From assembly GCF_003286085.1 (NCBI RefSeq), contig NW_020825470.1, positions 1-64,000 of the forward strand: a stretch of DNA of 64,000 nt, given 5' to 3'. Made by a program: the position numbers and the translations under genes. This DNA is from Drosophila persimilis (taxonomy: Eukaryota > Arthropoda > Insecta > Diptera > Drosophilidae). This document shows positions 35,860-46,690 of the stretch, piece by piece. Under the pieces are notes generated by a model. The model was not told the DNA's origin. It did no database searches and saw only the letters and a program-made list of their open reading frames with translations. Each line of letters starts with the position of its first letter. The first letter of the stretch is position 1.

Positions 35860-36705
35860 TCAGCCGCTGCCATCATCTGGATTCTGGAGCTGCCGCCGTC
35901 CATCATCAGGTTCTCTGCTGGGGCCGTCATTTGCCTGCGTAGCAGCTGCATTAGCGCTACTGCGGCTGATTTCCATATTGTGTGTTGCAAATGGATTGCG
36001 CAGCCAGTTCTCGCGTCTGACTTGGAACAGTATTGTTTGGATGGCTGTCAGGCTTCTGTTGCTGTTTGGATTGTGCTCTTCTATCATTGCGGCATACCTT
36101 GGCCTGGCCAGCCTTCTTGGAATGTATGGGTGCGTTGCGATCTCACAGGCAAGTAAATTTGTGTGCTGCATTAGCCGAGTGTAGCAGTTCCTGCAGAGTC
36201 TGTTATAAACTTCTTCCACAGTTGCTACTTGGAGATCCGCATGCAGTGCGTTGTTGCTCACATACCGGGGAGCATTTGTCATTGCTCTGAGAGCTTTGCT
36301 TTGGATCATCTGGAGCTTGGCCATTTGCATGCTTGAAGTCAGTGGCCCCCAGACTGGCAAGGCATACTGCCATATTGGGGCAATCAGCTGCTTATAGAGG
36401 AGGACCTTTGGAGTTAGTGGGAGTTTACTGTTTCTGCCGATGATCCAGTCGAGCTTTTTGATCCGGGCCCTTGTTTTAGTGACAATAGCCGCTACATGCT
36501 TATTGAAATTGAGTTTCGTATCCATATGTATTCCCAGGTATGGCATGACGGATTTTTTGGCCAGGAGTTGCCCGGCTAACCTTGGAACTGGAGTGTGTTG
36601 CTGCACAGGTGAGAGAGTGTGTAGAACATGAGCAGTTTTTGCAAGACTGATGGTTATTCCCCATTTCTTAGACCATGATAATGCATCAGCCAGGAGCCGC
36701 TCCAC
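35860..36705 (-). pseudogene. U12 RT thumb and C-terminal fragment (281 aa)
   Basis: From the residues after YADD through YLGIHMDTKL to the C terminus. It is cut off upstream by the filler insertion inside the YADD-proximal codons. Confidence 0.7.
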
Positions 36706-38538
36706 ATTTTCGTTGGCTTGTTTTGGACTTAGGGCAGATACGAGGTATACTGCGTCATCAGCGTACTATCTATCGTACTATTGCTATCATTTGGGTTGAG
36801 TTTGCGTGTCTTGGTGGCTGCGGCATGTCGGCAGTGTAAAGATTATAGAGCACTGGGCCAAGTACGCTTCCTTGCGGCACTCCAGCGGTTATGTGCTTTA
36901 GGCTTGAGGTGATGTTGTTACAGCAGACGACATGGAAGCTTCTGTCTGAGAGATAGCTGGTGAGTAGAATGTATAAATTGTCAGGTATTATCGTTTTAAC
37001 TTTGCAGAGAAGATGCTGATGCCAGACTCTATCAAAAGCTTCCTGGATATCCATGTACACAGCACTGCAATGCCGCTGCGCTTCGTAGGATCTGAGGATA
37101 AATTGCGTGACTCGTCCGATTTGCTGTTCCGCTGAGTGCTAACTTCTGAAGCCAAATTGATGGTTTGGAATAGCCATGGCAAAGCTTTCTTCTTCAAAGA
37201 GTCGCTTGAGGATGAGGCGTTCAAGGATTTTGGAGAAGCCTGTAAGCTGGGTGATGGGTCTGTAGGACTCAAGCCTATCACTCGGCTTTCCTGGTTTCCT
37301 TAACATAGAGATTTTTGCGCATTTCCAGGACTTTCGGAAGTGGCCGAACTGCAGAGCCGAGTTGCATATCAACAGCAGATACTCGATGGCGGATGTTGGC
37401 AGAGATGACGCGATTGTCGATACTGTCGAGACCGGGTGCCTTTTTCGTCTTGAGCTTCTTAATTTCCGATTTGAGTTCCTGGATGGTCACAGGTCTGATT
37501 ATTTGAGCAGCTTCATCTGGACCGTTTTCTTGTAATACTGCGTTAATTTCTTCTCTGTCTTCTAGGGCTGCCGTGATCTTTGGCGTGAAACGTGCTTCCA
37601 GGTGCTGCGCAAAGGCCGCCATAGTTTCTGCATGCTGTACCTATCAGTTTGGTCGTTTGTAGCTTGATCCGTTACTTATTCTGTTAGTCAGCTGATTGAT
37701 AGTGCGTGCAATGAGGGGGTTGGAGCACCTATCTTTTTGGTTGATTTTGCAGAGAATTCTTTTGATCTTGATCGCTTTCAGCGTTTGCGAGTCAAGATGA
37801 AAGTTTTGCGGTCCGTACACTGTGTGCTGGTTACTTGAGGTTTGCGAAGCCAATTCAGCTGCAATGTAAATGTTCTTTTCAAGGATAGCCACTGCATCAT
37901 CTATGTCATCGCCGTTGTGAAGTTCAGTCTCCAGATGGATTCGCTGTTCTAGGTGAGCTTGAAATCTTCTGATATTTGCATTTTTTGGTAATAGTATCTT
38001 CTTTTTTCCATATTCAGGTCTCAGGAGGAGTTTAATGATTTGCATGATGTGAATTAAATTGTGTCTAATACCCTTATAAACCGCAAAGTCTATAGCAGAC
38101 GGCATATGTCGTCGATTTGAAGGGAAATGGGTGGGTGATCCAGTGGTCAGTATGCTTTGGTCGTTTTCCTGGATGCATTTCAGAAGTGCAGCCCCTCTTC
38201 TACACGATCTTGGATTGCCCCACCACTGGCTTTTGGCGTTCCAATCCCCAGCTACGATAAATCTGCTACCCAGAGAGTCAAATACCTGTTTAAATTGTGT
38301 ATCAATCCATTCGTGTGCAGGTGGACAATAGATCGCAAAAATGTTTATTGTTTGATGGTTTTTTTAATTTTGCAGCTATGGTGCACATCTGTATGGAGTC
38401 CTCTCTTGTTGGTGCGAGGGAAATGTGCGGGATGTTGTTTCTGTTGTGTTCGTCTTGCGAGCTAAATTGGTAGTCTCTCTTCATGTCGAACCAATTTCCA
38501 TCGCCACCTGCATTAGCAGGGGACAGGGAGGCTGACAT
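35864..38538 (-). mobile_element. U12: jockey-like element with several deletions
   Basis: C-terminal/RT frame 35860-36705; RT core 36770-37060. A filler insertion at about 36766-36780 replaces GT in GTACGTTGC. The linker lost about 165 bp at 37617 (AAAGGCCGCCATAG). The endonuclease lost 33 bp near 38046 (CATGATGTGAATT). Endonuclease pieces are 37644-38105 and 38302-38538. Confidence 0.9.
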
Positions 38539-38791
38539 GAAGAGAGAACCGTTTTATTGGTTTATACTCTTATAATTCGCATATTTTACAAATTGTTTCG
38601 CGCCAACTGCTTATCTACATTACATGTAGTTGCAGAAGTGGCTGTAAATTAGCAGGGTAACATTTCTTACGGTATTGGCTTATTTGGTATTTATTTTTTT
38701 TTAGTAGCTATCGATAATTTGGCTAAATGCCAGGGTAACACTAAACTTATTGCTACTTTGTTTACATTGTTTTTGTTTTTAATGATTTCAG
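38539..38791 (+). promoter_or_regulatory. Spacer with DRE box 38709-38716
   Basis: Standard layout. The first motif context is TTAGCAGGGTAACA instead of TTGGCAGGG; the DRE and second motif are unchanged. Confidence 0.55.
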
Positions 38792-39762
38792 GTGGAGTAT
38801 GCAGCCGTGAAGAACATCATTACGCCTATTGGTCTCGTCGTCGGCTGCGAAGTGGAATCCTTGCGAGTGTCGGCGCTAAACTGTGACTGCAGGACAGCAT
38901 CAACAGTGCTGAAGCTGGCCGAGGTCCAGTGCATCGTCATTCTGGATGTGACGGATTTTTTGGCCACGAGTTGCCCGGCTAACCTTGGAGCAGGAGTGTG
39001 TAGCTGCACAGGTGAGAGAGTGTGTAGAACATGAGCAGTTTTTGCAAGACTGATGGTTATTCCCGATTTCTTAGACCATGATAATGCATCAGCCAGGAGC
39101 CGCTCCACATTTTCGTTGGCTTGTTTTGGACTTAGGGCAGATACGAGGTATACTGCGTCATCAGCGTACGTTGCTAGCATTTGGGTTGAGTTTGCGTGTC
39201 TTGGTGTCTGCGGCATGTCGGCAGTGTAAAGATTATAGAGCACTGGGCCAAGTACGCTTCCTTGCGGCACTCCAGCGGTTATGTTCTTTAGGCTTGAGGT
39301 GATGTTGTTACAGCAGACGACTTTGAAGCTTCTGTCTGAGAGATAGCTGGTGAGTAGAATGTATAAATTGTCAGGTATTATCGATTTAACTTTGCAGAGA
39401 AAACCCTGATGCCAGACTCTATCAAAAGCTTCCTGGATATCCATGTACACAGCACTGCAATGCCGCTGCGCTTCGTAGGATCTGAAGATAAATTGCGTGA
39501 CTCGTCCGATTTGCTGTTCCGCTGAGTGCTGACTTCTAAAGCCAAATTGATGGTTTGGAATAGCCGTGGCAAAGCTTTCTTCTTCAAAGAGTCGCTTGAG
39601 GATGAGGCGTTCAAAGATTTTGGAGAAGCCTGTAAGCTGGCTGATGGGTCTGTAGGACTCAAGCCTATCACTCGGCTTTCCTGGTTTCCTTAACATAGAG
39701 ATTTTTGCGCATTTCCAGGACTTTCGGAAGTGGCCGAACTGCAGAGCCGAGTTGCATATCAA
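38788..39762 (-). pseudogene. U13 reverse transcriptase fragment (324 aa)
   Basis: Reads from MICNSALQFG through the palm with YADD, then runs into antisense exon sequence after the fusion. The last ~55 residues are therefore not RT. Thumb and C terminus are missing. Confidence 0.75.
38792..38949 (+). pseudogene. Exon-like segment, truncated and fused to the jockey RT
   Basis: Identical fusion (GGATGTG|ACGGATT) to the copy at 2693, so both derive from one deletion event copied within the array. Confidence 0.7.
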
Positions 39763-39809
39763 CAGCAGATACTCGATGGCGGATGTTGGCAGAGATTTAA
39801 TGACGCGAT
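38950..39809 (-). mobile_element. U13: partial jockey-like RT
   Basis: The 324-aa frame 38788-39762 has fingers (SYRPISQLTG), AFDRVWH, GVPQGSVLGP and YADD. It ends at the GCGAT junction on its 5' side. It keeps TTAAT and the SLGIP-type linker start. Confidence 0.87.
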
Positions 39810-40070
39810 CTCACAGGCAAGTAAATTTGTGTGCTGCATTAGCCGAGTGTAGCAGTTCCTGCAGAGTCTGTTATAAACTTCTTCCACAGTTGCTACTTGG
39901 AGATCCGCATGCAGTGCGTTGTTGCTCACATACCGGGGAGCATTTGTCATTGCTCTGAGAGCTTTGTTTTGGATCGTCTGGAGCTTGGCCATTTGCATGC
40001 TTGAAGTCAGTGGCCCCCAGACTGGCAAGGCATACTGCCATATTGGGGCAATCAGCTGCTTATAGAGGAG
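39810..40070 (-). mobile_element. U14: 261-bp jockey-like thumb fragment
   Basis: Thumb codons only (frame 39759-40028, PVWGPLTSSM). It is bounded by the GCGAT junction on the left and by a GAGGAGGAC|TCAAGCC junction on the right that jumps over the RT core. Confidence 0.85.
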
Positions 40071-41448
40071 GACTCAAGCCTATCACTCGGCTTTCCTGGT
40101 TTCCTTAACATAGAGATTTTTGCGCATTTCCAGGACTTTCGGAAGTGGCCGAACTGCAGAGCCGAGTTGCATATCAACAGCAGATACTCGATGGCGGATG
40201 TTGGCAGAGATGACGCGATTGTCGATACTGTCGAGACCGGGTGCCTTTTTCGTCTTGAGCTTCTTAATTTCCGATTTGAGTTCCTGGATGGTCACAGGTC
40301 TGATTATTTGAGCAGCTTCATCTGGACCGTTTTCTTGTAATACTGCGTTAATTTCTTCTCTGTCTTCTAGGGCTGCCGTGATCTTTGGCGTGAAACGTGC
40401 TTCCAGGTGCTGCGCAAAGGCCTCAGCTTTTTCCTCCGTAGTTTTGCACCGTAGCTTGCTGCCCTTCCGCCACGTGCCTTCTGACTGGCAGATTTGGAAT
40501 GGGCTGTCTCTTGATTGTGTTGGTGAGCCGCCATAGTTTCTGCATGCTGTACCTATCAGTTTGGTCGTTTGTAGCTTGATCCGTTACTTATTCTGTTAGT
40601 CAGCTGATTGATAGTGCGTGCAATGAGGGGGTTGGAGCACCTATCTTTTTGGTTGATTTTGCAGAGAATTCTTTTGATCTTGATCGCTTTCAGCGTTTGC
40701 GAGTCAAGATGAAAGTTTTGCGGTCCGTACACTGTGTGCTGGTTACTTGAGGTTTGCGAAGCCAATTCACCTGCAATGTAAATGTTCTTTTCAAGGATAG
40801 CCACTGCATCATCTATGTCGTCGCCGTTGTGAAGTTCAGTCTCCAGATGGATTCGCTGTTCTAGGTGAGCTTGAAATCTTCTGATATTTGCATTTTTTGG
40901 TAATAGTATCTTCTTTTTTCCATATTCAGGTCTCAGGAGGAGTTTAATGATTTGCATGTTGTGATCTGAACCTAAGTCATATGATGTTTCAATGTGAATT
41001 AAATTGTGTCTAATACCCTTATAAACCGCAAAGTCTATAGCAGACGACATATGTCGTCGATTTGAAGGGAAATGGGTGGGGGATCCAATGGCCAGTATGC
41101 TTTGGTCGTTTTCCTGGATGCATTTCAGAAGTGCAGCCCCTCTTCTACACGATCTTGGATTGCCCCACCACTGGCTTTTGGCGTTACAATCCCCAGCTAC
41201 GATAAATCTGCTACCCAGAGAGTCAAATACCTGTTTAAATTGTGTATCAATCCATTCGTGTGCAGGTGGTTTTTTATTTTTGCAGCTATGGTGCACATCT
41301 GGATGGAGTTCTCTCTTGTTGGTGCGAGGGAAATGTGCGGGATATTGTTTCTGTTGTGTTCGTCTTGCGAACTAAATTGGTAGTCTCTCTTCATGTCGAA
41401 CCAATTTCCATCGCCACCTGCATTAGCAGGGGGCAGGGAGGCTGACAT
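40071..41448 (-). mobile_element. U15: jockey-like linker and endonuclease only
   Basis: The RT core is deleted. Linker frame 40083-40295; endonuclease 40556-41296 and 41197-41448. Further deletions: TTGCACC|GTAGCTTGC near 40450 and about 33 bp at 41268 (GCAGGTGG|TTTTTTA). Confidence 0.88.
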
Positions 41449-41474
41449 GAAGAGAGAACCGTTTTATTTGTTTT

Positions 41475-42436
41475 TATACCCGATACTCAAAATGAGTATT
41501 GGGGTATATTAGATTTGTGGTGAAAGTGGATGTGTGTAACGTCCAGAAGGAATCGTTTCCGACCCCATAAAGTATATATATTCTTGATCAGCATCAATAG
41601 CCGAGTCGATTGAGCCATGTCTGTCTGTCCGTCTGTCCGTCCGTCCGTCTGTCCCTCCCCTTCAGCGCCTAATGCTCAAAGACTATAAGAGCTAGAGCAA
41701 CGATGTTTTGGATCCAGACTTCTGTGATATGTCACTGCTCCAAAAATAATTCAAAACTTTGCCCCGCCCACTTCCGCTCCCACAAAGGGCGAAAATCTGT
41801 GGCATCCACAATTTCGACGATACGAGAAAACTAAAAACGCAGAATTGTAGAAGATGATTATATCTTCTAGAGTGCAAAATCTAAACCAGATCGTATGATT
41901 ATTACAGCCAGAATCACGAAAACATTTTCACTCTTTCTCGCTCTGTCTCACTCTAACACACAGGTTTCATGGTCGGTTTTGCCAATTGCAAAATATGAAC
42001 TCAAGGATCTCAGAACCCATAAGAGCTAGAGCAACCAAATTTGGTATCCACACTCCTGTGATATCGGACCTTGACCGTTTCGTGTCAAAATTTCGCCACA
42101 CCCCCTTCCGCCCCCGCAAAGGACGAAAATCTGAGGCAGCCACAAATTTGCAGATTCGAGAAAACTAAAAACGCAGAATCATAGAGAATGACTAAATCTA
42201 TCCGGTTGCTGAATTTGGATCAGATCAGATAATTTTTGTAGCCAAACAAATCAATTTGCATTGGCTACGCAGCGCCCGACGTCACGCTCAGACTGATTTT
42301 CTGTCTCTCTCGCACGCCTTCTTTGTCGTGTCGTTTAATATTAGCGGCGTCTGCCGGAGGAGAGCCATACTGACTTAGTATCGGGTATAACTGTAGAGTT
42401 GCGGTGTCCGCAGCAACTCACAACGTTCCCCCTCGT
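41475..42436 (+). mobile_element. DINE-1/INE-1-like element, copy B (complete)
   Basis: Inverted 13-mers at 41475-41487 and 42377-42389, (CTGT/CCGT)n at 41618-41656, 3' hairpin 42396-42419, end CCCCCTCGTT. The left flank is the unit spacer start (TTTTATTTGTTT at about 41460-41472), while the right flank is jockey linker (GTAGCTTGATCC). The flanks do not rejoin, so this is not a simple insertion; recombination after insertion is likely. No coding capacity. Confidence 0.85.
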
Positions 42437-42595
42437 TGTAGCTTGATCCGTTACTTATTCTGTTAGTCAGGTGATTGATAGTGCGTGCAATGAGGGGGTT
42501 GGAGCACCTATCTTTTTGGTTGATTTTGCAGAGAATTCTTTTGATCTTGATCGCTTTCAGCGTTTGCGAGTCAAGATGAAAGTTTTGCGGTCCTC
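42437..42595 (-). mobile_element. U16a: 159-bp jockey-like sliver
   Basis: Endonuclease-linker sequence (GTAGCTTGATCC to TTGCGGTCC) between DINE-1 B and the R1-clade element. The same jockey segment follows DINE-1 C at 46302. Confidence 0.85.
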
Positions 42596-43990
42596 CGTGT
42601 CTTTCCCAGGTTTTGGTATCAGCACCAGCTTTTGCTTCTTCCATCTTCCAGGAAAGCATCCGTCTGTGAGGCATTTGGTGTAGGTCTGCGCAAAGATCAT
42701 CGGGTGCAGGCTAATAGCCAGCTTGAGGGCCCGATTTGGGATGCCGTCTGGTCCTGGTGCCTTGCAGTTTGGCACTCTCTTTACTAGTTTTGCCAACTCT
42801 TGCGGGGTCACTGGGGGTACTTGGTGTCCCGAGCTCGTGATCCTGTCTATCTGCGTGTCCTGCGCTGGGAATAGGTGCTTGACGATTGCCTCCATTTTAT
42901 CCGCTCCTGTTGGTGCCGAGTGCTTGAATGCGCCGGTCTTCTTCATGACCACCTTGTAGGCCTTTCCCCAGAGATCGTTTTCGGCTTCGTCACAGAGATC
43001 TAAGAAGCATCGTTGTTTACTATTTTTGATTTCCTTCTTCAGTGCCTTCCTTCTTCGGGTGTAGATTTCCTTGAGGGTCTGGAAGTCTGCTGTTCCGCGT
43101 GATCTGTGGTATGCTCTTCTGGCGCCTATGCATGCGTGGCGGGCCTCCTCGATTGCCTGGTTCCACCAGTATACCGGCCTATGGCCTTTAAATGGTTTGC
43201 TGCGCTCCATGCTAGCTTTGCACGCCCTTTCGAGTTGTCCCATGACTTGTGCCACTAGATCTAGATCGCCTTCGCCTTCCACCTCGGCTAGTCCTGCTAG
43301 GGCTGCCCTGAAGGCTGGTGTGTTCAGCGTGGTTTCTTTGTAGTGCCCCCTCGTAGCGATACTCTGGGTGGCTCTTCTGGTCTGGATGCTGCAGAGGATA
43401 GCGTTGTGGTCGCTCGCGGTGTACTGCTCGCTGATCTGCCATAACGTGCTCGCTGCTAGTCGAGTACTTATGTAGGTGAGGTCTATGATGGATGTGGTAC
43501 CTGCTCTGCTGAAAGTTGGGTTGGAACCAGCGTTTTTTAGGACTATGTCCAGGGAGGCAAAAGCCTCCACTAAGACACGGCCCCTGGCATTCGTTGTTGC
43601 TGACTCCCATTCCGTTGCCCAGGCGTTGAAGTCCCCAGCTACTAGCGACGGCGAGTGTGCTCTGATGTCATCTGCCAATTTGTCTATTGTGTCGCTGAAC
43701 TCTTCGAGTGACCAGCTGGGTGGTAGGTAACAGCTGTATACCCATAGGTCTTTCAGCCTCCCTCGTACGTATCCTTTGGATCTTTTAACTCCGTCCAGGT
43801 GCTGTGCTGGTTTGCCGCACATCCAGATTGCCGCTTTCCCCGATTGATCCATGACCCACGTGTTGGATCTCACGGTCTTGTAGGGCTCGCTCAGCAGTGC
43901 CAGATCCGTGTTGAGCTCTGTAACGGATTGGGTGAGAAGGTCTTGGGCCACCCTGCAATGGTTAAGGTTCAGTTGGATGATCCTTAACAT
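42593..43990 (-). pseudogene. R1-clade ORF2, truncated (endonuclease + RT start)
   Basis: APE-type endonuclease: N8/N10 (QLNLNH), E35 (SEPY), YLPP 88-91, GDFN 119-122, D170 and SDH 193-195, so all catalytic positions are present. The RT fingers begin at CKAPGPDGIPNR (409-420) and IPKPGK. The frame then runs into jockey DNA after residue ~464. Intact R1-clade ORF2 is about 1000 residues. The start ATG overlaps the ORF1 stop. Confidence 0.87.
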
Positions 43991-45240
43991 TTGAGTTTTC
44001 TAACTGCCTCGCGGTACGCTGGGCACCTAAAACTTCCCGAGGCATGGTCTGTGGGGCTACCCGTTTTTTGTGCGCAGAGTATGCAGTGTGGGTCCTTGCT
44101 GCAATTTCTGGCCTCATGGTCTCTGCCTCCACATCTAAAGCACGCTCCTCTGTGGTCCTTTTCTCCGGTGCAGTTTACCGAGATGTGCCCTAACTCCAAA
44201 CACTTGTAGCATCGTTTTGGCGACATTATTTGCTTGATACGGCAGTTCACCCAGCCGACCCTTATCTTCCCCATTTCAGCGAGTTTGTTGGCGGCAACTG
44301 CCTGGAGGGATAGGGTGGCTATCTGCATCCCGCTTCTGGTGGCTCTTAAGGACCTTACCGCGTCCTCGGGGATTTCGATTACCCCTGTGGCACGCTTTAG
44401 TGCTTCCAATATCTCTGCCTTCGTTGTTATCTCATCTAGATCCATTAACTCGAGCCTTGTTTGTTCGGTAAGGGCCCGTACCACTGCCTTGGCCCCTAGT
44501 GCATTTCCGACCGCCGATTTAACCTCCTCCGCGCTGTGACTCGGGGCTTTTTTGAGGCGCAGCAGCAGATCTCCCTTTGCTGTCTTCCTGATGCTTTCCA
44601 CGTCACCGCTCACATGGCTCAGCGTTGCATCTCCTTTCACCGATTTTAATAGTTCCGCGTAAGTGATGTTTCCTACGCTCGCTATTACTACAGCGTCTGG
44701 TCGCGTTTTTTTCGTGGTCTGTTTTTTTCTGGTTTCTACCGAACTGCTGCCAGTTGGGGACCGTTGTGTTTCAGGTTCGCGGACCGTTCGCTCCCGTGGC
44801 CTGAACTTCTTCGGCGGTGTCTGCCTCTGTCCTGCTGTTGGTTCCCTTGCACGTTTTGGTGTCGCTTGACTCCTCTCCAGTGTGCCGAGCCCTCTGCCGT
44901 TCCTACTTGCAGCTATTGGCGACGTCTGCGTGTCTGCCTCTTTGCGCTCGGGGACCTTACCATTTTCTTGGGTGGTGAGGTCGGCTACGATCTCCTGCAG
45001 GTTTACCAGCTGTGTTAGGCTGTCTCTCATCCGCTGGTTGATGTGCCTCTGGCCGGTGAACAGGGTCGAGAGGTCCTTCAAGATCAGCCCTATTTGGCTT
45101 ACCGCGTCCGCCAGGGACTTTGGTGCCGTGGTAGGGCTGCTAAGCGATTCGGCCAGCTGCTGTGCCAATGGCGTGGCTTTTGGCTGAGGGGGCGATCTTG
45201 CCATCGCTGCGCTTTTTCCAAAGGGGTTTCCTACCTCCAT
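43984..45240 (-). CDS. R1-clade ORF1 (Gag-like, three CCHC knuckles)
   Basis: A 418-aa nucleic-acid-binding protein expected to coat element RNA and form the RNP. The N-terminal half is polar with Lys/Arg/Ser/Thr-rich stretches (KRAREPT, KKTRPD). The middle is a compact Gag-like domain. The C terminus has C-x2-C-x4-H-x4-C knuckles at 344-357 and 367-380 and a third variant C-x2-C-x9-H-x6-C at 386-406. The order and spacing match R1-clade ORF1s. The frame is open from ATG to TAA. The stop overlaps the ORF2 start in ATGTTAA (43984-43990), suggesting coupled translation of ORF2. Confidence 0.88.
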   Translation of the reverse strand: MEVGNPFGKSAAMARSPPQPKATPLAQQLAESLSSPTTAPKSLADAVSQIGLILKDLSTLFTGQRHINQRMRDSLTQLVNLQEIVADLTTQENGKVPERKEADTQTSPIAASRNGRGLGTLERSQATPKRAREPTAGQRQTPPKKFRPRERTVREPETQRSPTGSSSVETRKKQTTKKTRPDAVVIASVGNITYAELLKSVKGDATLSHVSGDVESIRKTAKGDLLLRLKKAPSHSAEEVKSAVGNALGAKAVVRALTEQTRLELMDLDEITTKAEILEALKRATGVIEIPEDAVRSLRATRSGMQIATLSLQAVAANKLAEMGKIRVGWVNCRIKQIMSPKRCYKCLELGHISVNCTGEKDHRGACFRCGGRDHEARNCSKDPHCILCAQKTGSPTDHASGSFRCPAYREAVRKLKC

Positions 45241-45371
45241 GTCGCTTGCTTTACCAGGTCAGGCGATAGGGGATCCCGCGCTGGCCACAGGTTTCCCTTG
45301 GCTTCTGGTCGATGGGGGATATACCGCCCCTTCTCGGCGCCTAGGCGGGGGGGGTTGGAAAATAGTCGGAT

Positions 45372-46301
45372 TATTAGATTTGTGGTAAAAGTGTATGTGT
45401 GTAACGTCCAGAAGGAATCGTTTCCGACCTCATAAAGTATATATATTCTTGATCAGCATCAATAGCCGAGTCGATTGAGCCATGTCTGTCTGTCCGTCTG
45501 TCCGTCCGTCCGTCTGTCCGTCCCCTTCAGCGCCTAATGCTCAAAGACTATAAGAGCAAGAGCAACGATGTTTTGGATCCAGACTTCTGTGATATGTCAC
45601 TGCTCCAAAAATATTTCAAAACTTTGCACCGCCCACTTCCGCCCCCACAAAGGGCGAAAATCTGTGGCATCCACAATTTCGACGATACGAGAAAACTAAA
45701 AACGCAGAATCGTAGAAGATGACTATATCTTCTAGAGTGCAAAATCTGAATTAGATCGTATAATTATTACAGCCAGAATCACGAAAACAATTTCACTCTT
45801 TCTCGCTCTGTCTCACTCTAACACACAGGTTTCATGGTCGGTTTTGCCAATTGCAAAATATGAGTTCAAGGATCTCAGAACCCATAAGAGCTAGAGCAAC
45901 CAAATTTGGTATCCACACTCCTGTGATATCGGACCTTGACCGTTTCGTGTCAAAATTTCGCCACACCCCCTTCCGCCCCCGCAAAGGACGAAAATCTGAG
46001 GCAGCCACAAATTTGCAGATTCGAGAAAACTAAAAACGCAGAATCATAGAGAATGACTAAATCTATCCGGTTGCTGAATTTGGATCAGATCAGATAATTT
46101 TTGTAGCCAAACAAATCAATTTGCATTGGCTACGCAGCGCCCGACGTCACGCTCAGACTGATTTTCTGTCTCTCTCGCACGCCTTCTTTGTCGTGTCGTT
46201 TAATATTAGCGGCGTCTGCCGGAGGAGAGCCATACTGACTTAGTATCGGGTATAACTGTAGAGTTGCGGTGTCCGCAGCAACTCACAACGTTCCCCCTCG
46301 T
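45372..46301 (+). mobile_element. DINE-1/INE-1-like element, copy C (5' truncated)
   Basis: Same subfamily as copy B: (CTGT/CCGT)n at 45483-45524, right inverted 13-mer 46242-46254, hairpin 46261-46284. The left ~35 bp including the inverted repeat are replaced by R1-clade leader sequence. Its right junction with jockey linker (CTCGTT|GTAGCTTG) is the same as in copy B, so B and C come from one insertion that was later duplicated. Confidence 0.85.
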
Positions 46302-46577
46302 TGTAGCTTGATCCGTTACTTATTCTGTTAGTCAGCTGATTGATAGTGCGTGCAATGAGGGGGTTGGAGCACCTATCTTTTTGGTTGATTTTGCAGAGAA
46401 TTCTTTTGATCTTGATCGCTTTCAGCGTTTGCGAGTCAAGATGAAAGTTTTGCGGTCCGTACACTGTGTGCTGGTTACTTGAGGTTTGCGAAGCCAATTC
46501 AGCTGCAATGTAAATGTTCTTTTCAAGGATAGCCACTGCATCATCTATGTCGTCGCCGTTGTGAAGTTCAGTCTCCT
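46302..46577 (-). mobile_element. U16b: jockey-like endonuclease/linker fragment
   Basis: Matches the unit from GTAGCTTGATCC to GTTCAGTCTCC. It is cut by the inverted-repeat rearrangement at 46578. Confidence 0.85.
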
Positions 46578-46690
46578 CATCCTCAAGCGACTCTTTGAAG
46601 AAGAAAGCTTTGCCATGGCTATTCCAAACCATGCAAATATCAGAAGATTTCAAAGCAAAGCTTTCTTCTTCAAAGAGTCGCTTGAGGATG
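46578..46690. repeat. Inverted repeat (36-bp arms, 41-bp spacer) made of shuffled jockey pieces
   Basis: Arms 46578-46613 (CATCCTCAAGCG...) and 46655-46690 (...CGCTTGAGGATG) are perfect reverse complements derived from the RT fingers region. The spacer also contains an inverted endonuclease piece (GCAAATATCAGAAGATTTCA, 46633-46652). Strand-switching during replication or repair is the likely origin. Confidence 0.85.

Larger units (their letters stand above)
42593..45371 (-). mobile_element. R1-clade non-LTR retrotransposon, 5' half
   Basis: Contains a 5' leader (45241-45371), a complete ORF1 with three zinc knuckles and the first 464 codons of ORF2 (endonuclease and start of RT). The 3' half is missing at the jockey junction near 42595. 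Codon use is GC-richer than in the jockey-like units. Having the 5' half without a 3' tail excludes ordinary 5' truncation and points to recombination or a deletion. Relation to the R1-clade 3' end at 14103-14744 is possible, but the two do not overlap. Confidence 0.9.

Noticed and set aside
44663-45435. + strand frames opposite the R1-clade ORF1
   Set aside because: The - strand frame has ordered zinc knuckles and an overlap with ORF2; the + strand frames are Cys/Ser/Arg-rich shadows of a GC-rich region.
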